From positions 1 through 64,000 of the forward strand of contig NZ_HE578933.1 in assembly GCF_000313565.1 (NCBI RefSeq): 64,000 nt of DNA, written 5' to 3'. Below the pieces are notes generated by a model. That model had not been told where the DNA came from. It made no database searches and worked only from the letters and a program-made list of their open reading frames with translations. This DNA is from Dielma fastidiosa (GTDB lineage: Bacteria > Bacillota_I > Bacilli_A > Erysipelotrichales > Erysipelotrichaceae). The position numbers and the translations under genes were made by a program. Shown piece by piece: positions 33,876 through 41,627 of this stretch (position 1 is the first letter of the stretch; every line of letters begins with the position of its first letter).

Positions 33876-34544
33876 TTAACCCTCCTCATTCGATTTGGTT
33901 TTCAGTAAGCCTCTGATTTCATCAATCACCTCTTCAATACTCATGTCTGAAGTATCAATTTCAATGGCATCTGCCGCTTTCTTTAAAGGTGAATTTTCAC
34001 GATGTGTATCCTGATAATCACGCACCTCAATATCACGGATTACTTCCTGTTCATCAAATGGAATGTTTTTTTCTATATATTCTTTAATGCGGCGCTGCGC
34101 ACGCGCTTTGACCGATGCTACTAAAAAAATCTTAAGCATCGCATCCGGCAATACCACCGTTCCGATATCGCGCCCATCAAGCACATAACCGCCTGCGGAT
34201 GCAATTTGCTGCTGCAGGGTAACTAACCGTTCCCGCACCATTTTCAATTTAGATACATCAGAAGCCCGCATCGACATTTCATTGGTTCTGATTTCTGATG
34301 AGACCTCTTGATTGTTGAGATAAATATGACCCGCTGAATCAACATCCAATTTCATTTGATCCATCATATCGGCTAAAGCCAATTCATCATCAACGGCAAT
34401 ACCTTTTAATTTAGATAAATAGCCGACACAGCGATACATTGCCCCGGTATCTAAATGTTTATAACCAAGCTCTTTGGCGCATAAGCGCGCAATTGTGCTT
34501 TTACCAGCCGCACTCGGCCCATCAATAGCAATATTTCTTTTCAT
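33876..34544 (-). CDS. cmk: Cytidylate kinase
   Basis: 222 residues; phosphorylates CMP and dCMP. P-loop [14 protein letters not shown] at 6-19, [15 protein letters not shown] near 28-42, [13 protein letters not shown] near 120-132, and the lid segment RRIKEY. Its ATG (34544-34542) overlaps the TAA of the upstream coiled-coil gene by one base, giving a TAATG junction typical of translational coupling. rpsA, which follows cmk in Bacillus, is absent; der follows instead. Confidence 0.95.
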   Translation of the reverse strand: MKRNIAIDGPSAAGKSTIARLCAKELGYKHLDTGAMYRCVGYLSKLKGIAVDDELALADMMDQMKLDVDSAGHIYLNNQEVSSEIRTNEMSMRASDVSKLKMVRERLVTLQQQIASAGGYVLDGRDIGTVVLPDAMLKIFLVASVKARAQRRIKEYIEKNIPFDEQEVIRDIEVRDYQDTHRENSPLKKAADAIEIDTSDMSIEEVIDEIRGLLKTKSNEEG

Positions 34545-35359
34545 TAGATTTTCCCCATTGACTGCAGTACCCAGAACACACTGATGCCGACGATGATTAC
34601 AAATGCCAGCACCAGCAGCAGCATAATCATATTCAACAGCTTATGTGTTTTATTGATACCCTTATTCAGTCCTGTAATTTCTTCTTCATATTCGTCCAGC
34701 TGCACCCGAATCTGCTGCGTCTCTTCAGTTATTTTGCGCTGAAAATCTTCATTCATGCGGTTCATCATCGTATATTCATGGGTAGCGTCCTGCTGAATCA
34801 TCGCCGGTGTGGTTTCCTGCTTCTCAATTTCAACTCGTTTCACACTCATCCCTTGAACTGGCAGCGTCTCGCTTTCATGCAGCAATTCCTGAATCTGTTT
34901 AGCAATCTCCTGCTTTGACTGAGATGCCGTTTCTGATTCAACAACTGGCTGCGGCTGGCTGATTGGATCATCATTCAGTTCTTTTATGTAATCTTCTCTG
35001 CGTCTTACCGCCGGCCGATTCAGCTGGTGAAGGATATCAATCTGCGTATTATCACTTTCCATTAAACCGCGCTTAAGATTGTATTCTTTAACATCTCTGA
35101 TAATATCATCCATATATTCATTCTTAAATGAATCTGTATTAAAAAGATCCGTCGATGTATCCGCCAGCGTTTCCTTCTTTTCTCTTACCGGCACATGAAC
35201 TTCCTCTTTAACTTCCATCTTTTTGAATAAGACAGGATCAAATTCATTCAGACGATTTGCATATTGTGAAAGTTGGTCACTTTTAATTTCTTCTGCAGGT
35301 TCAGTCTCGATTTCTTTTCGTAATTGTTCATATTTTTTTACCCGAGATAATTTTTCCAT
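34544..35359 (-). CDS. Tail-anchored coiled-coil protein, unknown function
   Basis: Not recognised. The 271 residues are highly charged and mostly disordered or coiled-coil (Glu/Gln/Lys-rich, residues 1-235). A probable coiled coil spans residues 196-235, and a single hydrophobic segment at 243-265 (LLNMIMLLLVLAFVIIVGIS region) precedes a six-residue tail. This places the bulk in the cytoplasm with a C-terminal membrane anchor. The TAATG overlap with cmk suggests coupled translation. It is the first gene of the cmk-der-gpsA operon. Length and charge recall membrane-tethered adaptors, but no function can be inferred. Confidence 0.72.
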   Translation of the reverse strand: MEKLSRVKKYEQLRKEIETEPAEEIKSDQLSQYANRLNEFDPVLFKKMEVKEEVHVPVREKKETLADTSTDLFNTDSFKNEYMDDIIRDVKEYNLKRGLMESDNTQIDILHQLNRPAVRRREDYIKELNDDPISQPQPVVESETASQSKQEIAKQIQELLHESETLPVQGMSVKRVEIEKQETTPAMIQQDATHEYTMMNRMNEDFQRKITEETQQIRVQLDEYEEEITGLNKGINKTHKLLNMIMLLLVLAFVIIVGISVFWVLQSMGKI

Positions 35360-35430
35360 AAAAAAAGCCTCCTGACTTTTAATATTATACCAAAAACAGG
35401 AGCACTTTTCATCTAATTTAGCAAAACCGC

Positions 35431-36048
35431 TTATTTTTTTAATAACGGAGAGACACGTTTATAGATCAATGAAACAATTACGGTACAGGCAGCCCCTTTA
35501 ATCAGGTTCAGCGGTGTTGTCGCAAAGATCACAAAGGTAAAGATACCCGTGATGTTGGCGTTTAATTCTGATCCCATCGCAATCAGTGCGTCCATCGGCA
35601 TCTGATAAGCCCAAGCATAGACAGGCAGCAGTATGAAGGCATTGACTAAAGCACCAAACAGCATCATTGATAGTGTACCGATTACCATGCCATAAAGCGC
35701 TGAACGCTTATTTTTATGATATTTATAAATCAAGGCAGCCGGCACAACAAAGGAACAGCCGATCAAAAAATTGGCAAACTCACCGACAAAAAGCGTAGTC
35801 GTTCCTTTAATCAGCAGATGTACCACAATTTTGATAAATTCTACCAGCACCGCTGCCAGCGGTCCTAGTGCAAAACCGCTGATCAGCACCGCTACCTCTG
35901 AGAAATCAATCTTGTAGAAAGGCGGCAGAAAAGGCAGCGGAAATTCAAAAAACATTAACGCTCCGGCCAGCGCCCCCATGACGGCAATCTTAGCGATCAT
36001 ATTAATATTAAGATAATTCTTTTTTAAACCTGATTCTGTTGATGACAT
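35431..36048 (-). CDS. ribU: Riboflavin ECF transporter S component RibU
   Basis: 205-residue S component of an energy-coupling factor transporter with six hydrophobic helices. The SAxxG-like surface at AVMGALAGALMFFEFPLPFLPPFYKIDFSEVAVLISGFALGP (about 18-59) matches RibU. The upstream FMN riboswitch and its terminator confirm riboflavin as the ligand. The ECF ATPases and T component are not in the window. GGAGG precedes the start. Confidence 0.93.
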   Translation of the reverse strand: MSSTESGLKKNYLNINMIAKIAVMGALAGALMFFEFPLPFLPPFYKIDFSEVAVLISGFALGPLAAVLVEFIKIVVHLLIKGTTTLFVGEFANFLIGCSFVVPAALIYKYHKNKRSALYGMVIGTLSMMLFGALVNAFILLPVYAWAYQMPMDALIAMGSELNANITGIFTFVIFATTPLNLIKGAACTVIVSLIYKRVSPLLKK

Positions 36049-36081
36049 ATCTTTTCCTCCTCGTCATACCTTTTTTACAAT

Positions 36082-36114
36082 AAAAAAAGGTTCCAACAAA
36101 ACCTTTAGGGAACC
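36082..36114 (-). terminator. FMN riboswitch terminator
   Basis: On the minus strand stem GGTTCC (36114-36109) / GGAACC (36094-36089) closes a 14-base loop and is followed by seven T. An alternative helix AAAGGTT/AACCTTT overlaps it. It sits between the aptamer and the ribU start, the classic attenuator position. Confidence 0.75.
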
Positions 36115-36130
36115 GATTAAAAGCTTAATC

Positions 36131-36237
36131 AACTTCTTTCATCCAGACTTTACTGTCGCCATCGGAATTGCACCGATTCATGCCCAAAGGCTCGCGGGGT
36201 ATACCGCCGGTTGGGACTTGCACCCTACCCTGAAGTT
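36131..36237 (-). promoter_or_regulatory. FMN riboswitch (RFN element) controlling ribU
   Basis: Read on the minus strand, the conserved elements occur in order: P1 arm CTTCAGGGTAGGGTG, GTCCCAACCGGCGGTA, CCCGCGAGCC, ATTCCGATGGCGACAGT, GTCTGGATG and the closing arm GAAAGAAG. The P1 helix pairs AACTTC with GAAGTT. FMN binding is expected to switch off ribU by premature termination at the downstream hairpin. Confidence 0.95.
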
Positions 36238-36249
36238 TTTGCTGTATAT

Positions 36250-36278
36250 AGCATAACACTACTTATAAATCTTGTCAA
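36250..36278 (-). promoter_or_regulatory. Promoter of the ribU transcript
   Basis: On the minus strand a perfect TTGACA (36278-36273) and TATGCT (36255-36250) are 17 bases apart, directly upstream of the aptamer. Confidence 0.75.
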
Positions 36279-36286
36279 ATCATAAG

Positions 36287-36316
36287 AAAAGCAGATAAAA
36301 CATCAGTTCTATCTGC
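36287..36316 (-). terminator. Terminator of efp
   Basis: A 7-bp stem GCAGATA (36316-36310 on the minus strand) / TATCTGC (36297-36291) with a 12-base loop, followed by TTTTC. Located 8 bases after the efp stop. Confidence 0.65.
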
Positions 36317-36323
36317 CCTTTAC

Positions 36324-36881
36324 TTACGCTCTGCCTGAATATTTGCCGTCCGCAGTATTAACAACGATCATTTCTTCATTGTTGATGAAAAGCGGTACAC
36401 GAATTTCCAAACCAGTTTCCAGTTTCGCATTCTTAGTTGCTGAAGTTGCTGTATCACCCTTAACGGCTGGTTCAGCTTCTACAATCTGTAATTCAACCTT
36501 ATCCGGAAGAATAACACCTAATACTTCACCTTCATACATTGAAATATTTACATTTGAATTCGGCTTAATGAAATTTAATTCCCAAGTCAGTTTTTCCATT
36601 GGAATTTCTAATTGTTCATAAGTTTCATTATCCATAAAGATGCAGTTAGTTCCATCATCATACAGATACTGCATTTCACGCTTGTCAATACGAGCCTGCT
36701 CTACCTTGTCACCGCCAGTAAAAGATAAATCAATAATTGTTCCTGTTCTTAAGTTTTTAGCTTTAGCCTTTACAATCATTTGACGCATTGCAGTTTTGTT
36801 GTGAGAGATGTCCAACACAACATAAATATTATTTTCGTATTCGATAGTAATACCTGGTTTTAAATCATTAACAATAATCAT
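36324..36881 (-). CDS. efp: Elongation factor P with a non-canonical loop tip
   Basis: 185 residues; relieves ribosome stalling at polyproline. Domain I begins MIIVNDLKPGITIEYENN and has the NLRTGTIIDLSF segment; domains II and III have the family pattern (YLYDDGTNCIFMDNETYEQ and VPLFINNEEMIVVNTADGKYSGR). With numbering identical to Bacillus EF-P, the loop that normally reads PGKG or its Arg variant reads HNKTAMRQM: residue 32, the modified tip residue, is Met, followed by Arg33. The ATG at 36881 follows AAAGGCGG; an upstream ATG at 36899 would add six unrelated residues. Confidence 0.93.
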   Translation of the reverse strand: MIIVNDLKPGITIEYENNIYVVLDISHNKTAMRQMIVKAKAKNLRTGTIIDLSFTGGDKVEQARIDKREMQYLYDDGTNCIFMDNETYEQLEIPMEKLTWELNFIKPNSNVNISMYEGEVLGVILPDKVELQIVEAEPAVKGDTATSATKNAKLETGLEIRVPLFINNEEMIVVNTADGKYSGRA

Positions 36882-36913
36882 TCTACGACCGCCTTTCAAT
36901 AGTTCACCCTTAT

Positions 36914-36941
36914 ATTTTATATAAATTTATAGATTTGTCAA
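36914..36941 (-). promoter_or_regulatory. Promoter of efp
   Basis: On the minus strand TTGACA (36941-36936) and TAAAAT (36919-36914) are 16 bases apart, 32 bases before the start. Confidence 0.65.
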
Positions 36942-37018
36942 TTATATTCGATAAATAGGGCTTTTTTTTAGTGTTTAGCCTTAAATATCTTATTTTTCAG
37001 ATGGCTTAAGGATAGGTG

Positions 37019-37345
37019 TTAAATCAATATTTTATATCGGTGTGAACAGCCCAGATTCACTGATGCAATAAAATTAACGGTATAAATTACCCATAGATTA
37101 TCCAAATTGAATTCAACTTTATTAAACCACCAAAACGCGGCGCAGAAAGCAGTAAAAAGCAAGGCAAAAAGAAAGTCTTTCCATTCGATCGGCTTACAGC
37201 TGGCCTGATAGCTTGGTGAAAGCAGGAATGTGTAAGCGGCAAAGAAAAAGGCAAAGATCCAAGCATTTTGATCGACAAACTGAAAAACGATACAAAGCAG
37301 AATCATAATCATATAAAAAGCAAAACTGACAATGGCATTTCGCAT
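37019..37345 (-). CDS. Small membrane protein, unknown function
   Basis: Not recognised. 108 residues with three or four hydrophobic segments (about 4-22, 28-44, 59-72 and 84-95) and several Trp and Cys. GGGGTGAATT before the ATG is a good ribosome binding site. It follows the last comG gene by 29 bases on the same strand, so it may be cotranscribed with competence genes; there is no other functional hint. Confidence 0.6.
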   Translation of the reverse strand: MRNAIVSFAFYMIMILLCIVFQFVDQNAWIFAFFFAAYTFLLSPSYQASCKPIEWKDFLFALLFTAFCAAFWWFNKVEFNLDNLWVIYTVNFIASVNLGCSHRYKILI

Positions 37346-37374
37346 AATTCACCCCATAGTTAGTTTTGCTGTTT

Positions 37375-37719
37375 TTAATTAAGATATTCAAAATTCATGA
37401 TACATTCATCAAGATCGTTAAAGGTTATCAAATACCTAAGCGTTTGGTTGGGATAGTAAACACTGACTCTCGCCTGCATTTTATCATAGACAATGGATAT
37501 GGGAATTCCCTCATATTCAAAATCAATATCAGATTGAGCATAGTTCAGATAATCACTTTTAACCTTCATAATCACAACGGTTTCCAGCCGCTCGCTTAAC
37601 GAATCACTCTGAAACAACAGCATCGCTGTCTTGATTCTGGTACTCATCAGCAGGATTAATGAGATCATCAGCTGCAGCATCATCAGGGAATAAAGTGAAA
37701 TCCATCCCCGGCTGTTCAC
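37375..37719 (-). CDS. comGG: ComGG-like minor pseudopilin
   Basis: 114 residues from a GTG at 37719. The N-terminus MNSRGWISLYSLMMLQLMISLILLMSTRIKT (residues 1-31) has the short charged leader, a Gly before an aromatic residue, and a hydrophobic helix; as in Bacillus ComGG the Glu5 of other pilins is absent. Longer in-frame starts exist (37737 and 37752). In every case the gene overlaps comGF by more than 100 bases in another frame. No clear Shine-Dalgarno sequence precedes any start, so coupling to comGF translation is likely. Call based on position and N-terminal form. Confidence 0.62.
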   Translation of the reverse strand: MNSRGWISLYSLMMLQLMISLILLMSTRIKTAMLLFQSDSLSERLETVVIMKVKSDYLNYAQSDIDFEYEGIPISIVYDKMQARVSVYYPNQTLRYLITFNDLDECIMNFEYLN

Positions 37720-38104
37720 AGGTGAGCCAGCGTTCATTGATTTTAGATTCATTATTCTTTTGATATTGTAGATAGATGCACTCTCCTTTAGTGATAAAAT
37801 TCATTGCTGAAAGATCCATAAGCATGATTTCATAGCCCGGTGTCTTAACTAAGCGCTGACGGTCAAAGATCAATGTGTATTCCTCATTGTACATCATGCC
37901 GCTTAGAGTATCGTCAACCGCACTGACAGCCTCACTTAGCAAAAGGATATGCCGAAGCTGACGCAGTCCGATTTGATCCTGAATAAAATCATCTTTCTGA
38001 ATCAAGCTTTGCAGCATCGGCATAACCGCAGCCAAGAGCATCATTGAAAAGGATATGATCCATAGGCTCAGCAGTACCTCAATACTGGTAAATCCTTTAT
38101 TCAT
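37604..38104 (-). CDS. comGF: ComGF-like minor pseudopilin
   Basis: 166 residues. The prepilin motif KGFTSIEVLLSLWIISF (Gly before Phe1, Glu5) and the helix to residue 30 are followed by a domain with DDFIQDQIGLRQLRHILLLSEA and a C-terminal acidic tail. The ATG at 38104 overlaps the comGE stop by 8 bases (ATGAATAA), which is why it was preferred to a TTG at 38143 or ATG at 38125. The last 38 residues lie in the region that overlaps comGG and look unstructured. Confidence 0.75.
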   Translation of the reverse strand: MNKGFTSIEVLLSLWIISFSMMLLAAVMPMLQSLIQKDDFIQDQIGLRQLRHILLLSEAVSAVDDTLSGMMYNEEYTLIFDRQRLVKTPGYEIMLMDLSAMNFITKGECIYLQYQKNNESKINERWLTCEQPGMDFTLFPDDAAADDLINPADEYQNQDSDAVVSE

Positions 38105-38267
38105 ATAAGGCTTCAAGACGTTCATCCTCACTTTTGAAATCAAATTGATTCTTTAATTGCTGGAAATGATGCTCAGCGGCAAGGGATGAAAGAATCATCA
38201 CACAAAGCAGCACTGCCCCGGCAAACAGCAGCAGACTTTCCGCCAGCATAAAGCCTTTCTTATTCAA
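38097..38267 (-). CDS. comGE: ComGE-like short pseudopilin, TTG start
   Basis: A 56-residue protein not obvious as an ORF because it starts at TTG (38267-38265). It reads MNKKGFMLAESLLLFAGAV onward: KKG before Phe1, Glu5, then a hydrophobic helix, exactly the type IV pseudopilin form. It then ends in a short hydrophilic tail (to ALYE). The start overlaps the comGD stop by 8 bases and the stop overlaps the comGF start, so it is translationally nested. It is about half the length of Bacillus ComGE. Confidence 0.72.
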   Translation of the reverse strand: MNKKGFMLAESLLLFAGAVLLCVMILSSLAAEHHFQQLKNQFDFKSEDERLEALYE

Positions 38268-38637
38268 GCGCCATCCGCCCGCTGCCTAGCTGAATAACGA
38301 TACATCGGCATTGATTCCCTTCATGAAAGCAGTAAGTTCCGGCGTGATTTACATTACCTGCAGCATTAAATTCAATTTTACCCTCATCAGCACTTCGCGA
38401 TGCCGGCAAAGCTTCACACACCTCATTAAAACAGAGCTGATGCGTACTTAGGGTAATACTGTTAGAATGCTGATTCAAAATCGCATCCAGCTGGGCAGCT
38501 TCCAGCTTAGCCATAAATCTGCGGGTATCAGAAGTCAGCGAGGCCGGCGGTCTGACAAAAGGGAAAAGCAGAAGCAGCATAGCAAATGTTGAAACCACAA
38601 ATAATACTTCAAGTAAAGTATAGCCTTTATTGAACAT
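38260..38637 (-). CDS. comGD: ComGD-like pseudopilin
   Basis: 125 residues. Prepilin site NKGYTLLEVLFVVSTFAMLLLLFPF (Gly before Tyr1, Glu5) near residues 3-27, followed by a mixed alpha/beta domain with two Cys pairs (CFNEVC and CFHEGNQCRC). The ATG at 38637 follows GAAGGAGAGG; the ATG at 38661 belongs to an upstream in-frame extension. It overlaps comGC by 11 bases. Confidence 0.85.
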   Translation of the reverse strand: MFNKGYTLLEVLFVVSTFAMLLLLFPFVRPPASLTSDTRRFMAKLEAAQLDAILNQHSNSITLSTHQLCFNEVCEALPASRSADEGKIEFNAAGNVNHAGTYCFHEGNQCRCIVIQLGSGRMALE

Positions 38638-38923
38638 ATGCCTCTCCTTCACTGATTTCAATCATTTTGCCATCGGGACAGCGGCGCTGACTCTCTTTTA
38701 AATATTTGCCGTCAATTAACTGCTGGATGCTGACAGGTGTCTCCAATGTATCAATCTCATAAAGCAAAATCTGTGAATTAACAACCTCAACCAATGCTTC
38801 ACAGCCCTTTTTGCGAATGATCTGCTCCTTTTGCTGAATATTAGGTAAGGTAATGAGAAAGATCAATGAGATAACAGATAATACTAAAATCATTTCTAAT
38901 ACCGTAAAACCGTCCTTTTTCAT
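38627..38923 (-). CDS. comGC: ComGC major pseudopilin
   Basis: 98 residues. Prepilin site KKDGFTVLEMILVLSVISLIFLITLPNI (Gly before Phe1, Glu5) at residues 2-29, and a short C-terminal domain with Cys. ComGC forms the transformation pilus fibre in Gram-positive bacteria. AAAGGAGG lies before the ATG at 38923. comGB ends 10 bases upstream. Confidence 0.9.
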   Translation of the reverse strand: MKKDGFTVLEMILVLSVISLIFLITLPNIQQKEQIIRKKGCEALVEVVNSQILLYEIDTLETPVSIQQLIDGKYLKESQRRCPDGKMIEISEGEAYVQ

Positions 38924-38933
38924 AACGCCTCCT

Positions 38934-39866
38934 TTAAAAGCTGCCAATCATTTCCAGCGGCAGCAGCATGATTTGGTAAATCAACACAACAATTAAAGCA
39001 ATAAAACCATATGAAAAGCACTGAATCCCGATACATACTAGCTTGATTTGTCTGATCCACCGCTGCTGCTGAAAAAGCAGATAATCATCCAAACATGATG
39101 ACAGCTGCTGAGTGTGCAAGCCACATTTAAAAAAATATTTAAACCGCGCTGACAAATACATAGAGGAAGTAACGGTATCTTCAAAGGACTCACCCGCCTG
39201 CAAAGCGTTAAATAACGCATTGCTCGCATCAGCGCTGAGACCTTGTTTGCGCAAATGATGCAGATAAGTAAACATCTCCTTGGTGGAACAGCCGCAGTGA
39301 ATCAAAGAAAGCATATCAGAAGCAATGACATAGGATATAAGTTCAAGAAAGAGCGGCAAGCGGCAGAGGAGTGAACGGTAATCAGGCTTTAGATAACAAA
39401 CGATACATAATAGCGGTACAATAATCAGCAGCATCAGCAGCCCATAGGTCAGCCCCTTCATAAAAGTAATCATAAGCCTTAATTGATTGAGATTTTCAGC
39501 TTCCGAAAAAGTCAGGGTCAGCTGTGGAAATACTGCGGTTGTGAAAACAAACAAGGTGATCAGCGCAAAACAAAGAATAAACAGCGGATAACTGGTTTCC
39601 TTAAGCCAAAGCCTTTTTATCGCCTGCTGTTTCTCAACCAGTGATGCGGCATTCATAATTGCCTTAGGCAGTGTTGACAGCTCAAGAAAAAATCTGCAGT
39701 GCTGATAAAAAGCACCCTTTCCCTTTGCCAGTACACAATCGTAAAAGCTGATGCCCTGTTCCAGCTGATCGACGATCGGCTGCAGATTTTCATCAACAAT
39801 CAATAACGAATGGGCCAATGGATATCCCTTCTCAAGCAGGCTGGCTAACTGGACAAACTGATTCAT
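38934..39866 (-). CDS. comGB: ComGB, pilus assembly membrane protein
   Basis: 310 residues; PilC/GspF family platform protein. Two repeats of about 120 residues, each with an N-terminal helical bundle (MNQFVQLASLLEKGYPLAHSL and ASDMLSLIHCGCSTKEMF), carry hydrophobic segments near 115-140, 170-195 and 285-305. The start is uncertain: the ATG at 39866 gives the usual N-terminus but overlaps comGA by 35 bases and has no Shine-Dalgarno sequence; the open frame continues upstream to 40016 inside comGA. Coupling to comGA translation is likely. Confidence 0.82.
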   Translation of the reverse strand: MNQFVQLASLLEKGYPLAHSLLIVDENLQPIVDQLEQGISFYDCVLAKGKGAFYQHCRFFLELSTLPKAIMNAASLVEKQQAIKRLWLKETSYPLFILCFALITLFVFTTAVFPQLTLTFSEAENLNQLRLMITFMKGLTYGLLMLLIIVPLLCIVCYLKPDYRSLLCRLPLFLELISYVIASDMLSLIHCGCSTKEMFTYLHHLRKQGLSADASNALFNALQAGESFEDTVTSSMYLSARFKYFFKCGLHTQQLSSCLDDYLLFQQQRWIRQIKLVCIGIQCFSYGFIALIVVLIYQIMLLPLEMIGSF

Positions 39867-40857
39867 CGAAATCGTAGAGGTCGGCTTTAGCGTCTTTTTT
39901 ATAGATAATTCCTTCCTCAGCAGCTCTCTTGATTTCTTTAAAAATATCGATATGCTCGCGGCTTGGCTGATCCTCCTCGATCCATCTTCGCAGCGGCTGT
40001 TTTTCCAATATTTCATAAAGACAGATCCTACCCTTTCTTTTCTTGCTTACAAACAGCCGCTGATTCGTAATAGCGCTTAATGTATCAAGCAGCTCATGCT
40101 TCTCTAAACCAAACTCACACAATCGTTTTATGGCTTCACTCGCACATTTGCAGTGCATCGTAGAAAAAACTAAATGACCGCTTAACGCGCAGCGAAAAGC
40201 CATTTTAGCCGTCTCACTGTCGCGGATTTCACCAATCATCACAACATCAGGATCATGTCTCAAAAGCTGCTTGATGCCCTCCTCATAAGTCAGATTCAGC
40301 CGCTCGTTAATTTGCAGCTGCAGATAATTAGGAGAAACAATCTCAATTGGATCTTCAAGCGTTATTACCTTTAACTGCTTATTCAGCGCAATTTCTTCAA
40401 GAATCGCATTTAACGTTGTCGTCTTGCCGCTGCCAGTGGGTCCAGTGACTAGAATCATTCCGCTTCTCAAATGTGTCCAGTTATAAAACGTCCGCGTCTG
40501 CTCTTTGCGAATGCTTAAATCATCAATAGTAATTACCTCATGATTATTCAAAAGCCGCAGAACAGCGGTCTGCACCTGCAAGGTCGCCAGCATTGAGAAA
40601 CGAAAATACAGCCGTTTGCCATTGATCATCATTTCAAAATTACCGGACTGCGGCACACTGAGATTCCCCAAATCAAGATTTGCCTGATATTTAATAAAGT
40701 TAAATAAAGCCAGATCATAACCATCGCCTTCAATGTCGATAAAACCGCGGATTGAACGCATGGCAATTTTAACCTGCTGATCGCGGATCGTGAAATGGAT
40801 ATCGGTAGCACTATGCTTTTGTGCTTCACGAATCAGATTTTCAAGCCTCTCCTTCAT
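39832..40857 (-). CDS. comGA: ComGA, pilus assembly ATPase
   Basis: 341-residue GspE/PilB-type secretion ATPase powering the competence pseudopilus. Walker A GPTGSGKTTTLN near 142-153, Asp box VITLEDPIE, Walker B RHDPDVVMIGEIRD, His box FSTMHCK. The short N-terminal domain (1-100) is typical of ComGA, not PilB. It heads the comG operon; GAGGTGAGAGG precedes the start. In Bacillus the neighbouring yqgX homologue is also near comGA, as here. Confidence 0.93.
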   Translation of the reverse strand: MKERLENLIREAQKHSATDIHFTIRDQQVKIAMRSIRGFIDIEGDGYDLALFNFIKYQANLDLGNLSVPQSGNFEMMINGKRLYFRFSMLATLQVQTAVLRLLNNHEVITIDDLSIRKEQTRTFYNWTHLRSGMILVTGPTGSGKTTTLNAILEEIALNKQLKVITLEDPIEIVSPNYLQLQINERLNLTYEEGIKQLLRHDPDVVMIGEIRDSETAKMAFRCALSGHLVFSTMHCKCASEAIKRLCEFGLEKHELLDTLSAITNQRLFVSKKRKGRICLYEILEKQPLRRWIEEDQPSREHIDIFKEIKRAAEEGIIYKKDAKADLYDFDESVCPVSQPA

Positions 40858-40925
40858 CCTCTCACCTCACCTTGTATATATGCATTGAAATATAAAAACA
40901 CTAAGTTATTTTTATTTTCTTATAA

Positions 40926-40964
40926 CAAAATGGAGCCAACTTAGATGCTGCTAAGTTGACTCCA
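40926..40964 (-). terminator. Terminator of the metallo-hydrolase gene
   Basis: A 14-bp stem TGGAGTCAACTTAG / CTAAGTTGGCTCCA (one wobble pair) with a 6-base loop, then TTTTG on the minus strand. Located between the hydrolase stop at 40981 and the comGA promoter region. Confidence 0.8.
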
Positions 40965-40980
40965 TTACTGGTTCATCGAT

Positions 40981-41589
40981 TTAATTTAAATATGGATTAT
41001 GAGCAAATTCTTCAAAAAGTGTCGTCGCATCTCCATGACCTGGAAACACTTGATAATCAACGCTCATTTTCTTTATTTCATTCAAAGTATTGACCATCTG
41101 TGAATTTGAACCGGTTGCCAAATCTGTGCGGCCGATACTGCCTTTAAAAAGCACATCACCGGCAAAAAGATTTTCATCCCAAAGCATCATCACACAGCCA
41201 GCAGTATGGCCTGGCGCATCAATAAACTCAACATTAAAACTGCCGATGCTTGCCTTTCCATAAGGAATCGCTCTTGGCTTGGTTTTAATTATGATTTCCC
41301 GGCCGCCGGCAGATTCATTCAATCTGGGATTGGTAAGCAAAGGCATGTCTGCCTCACTGATATAGACAGGACAGCCATAATGCGCCGCTAAATCATCAAC
41401 CGCGCCGATATGGTCCAGATGTCCATGAGTCAGCACAATCCCGCTGACAGAAGCCTGCTTTTCGTCAATCGAAGCAATCATTCGTTCAGCCCGCGCGCCT
41501 GGATCAACAATCAGTGCTTCCTGATCTTGATAGAGGACATAACAATTTGTTTGATAAGCACTTACTACAAAACGTTCTATCTTTTTCAT
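40981..41589 (-). CDS. MBL-fold hydrolase (glyoxalase II-like, YqgX family)
   Basis: 202 residues; metallo-beta-lactamase fold. Metal ligands are in THGHLDHIGA near 54-63 (HxHxDH), APGHTAGC with a His, FAGDVLF with an Asp, and FPGHGDATT with a His. The best match in gene order is Bacillus YqgX, adjacent to comGA. The likely reaction is hydrolysis of a thioester such as a bacillithiol or S-lactoyl adduct; the substrate is not known. The ATG at 41589 is the expected start; ORF extensions to 41616 would read through the rpmG terminator. Confidence 0.87.
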   Translation of the reverse strand: MKKIERFVVSAYQTNCYVLYQDQEALIVDPGARAERMIASIDEKQASVSGIVLTHGHLDHIGAVDDLAAHYGCPVYISEADMPLLTNPRLNESAGGREIIIKTKPRAIPYGKASIGSFNVEFIDAPGHTAGCVMMLWDENLFAGDVLFKGSIGRTDLATGSNSQMVNTLNEIKKMSVDYQVFPGHGDATTLFEEFAHNPYLN

Positions 41590-41602
41590 CTTCTTCACGA
41601 AT

Positions 41603-41624
41603 AAAAAAAGCCGCAAACGGGCTT
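41603..41624 (-). terminator. Terminator of rpmG
   Basis: Stem AAGCC (41624-41620 on the minus strand) / GGCTT (41612-41608) with a 7-base loop, then about seven T. It starts 3 bases after the rpmG stop. Confidence 0.65.
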
Positions 41625-41627
41625 CTC

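Noticed and set aside
36979-37011. Inverted repeat CCTTAA...TTAAGG with inner ATCT/AGAT after the small membrane protein gene
   Set aside because: It has an internal loop and lacks a U-tract on the minus strand, so a terminator call is not supported.
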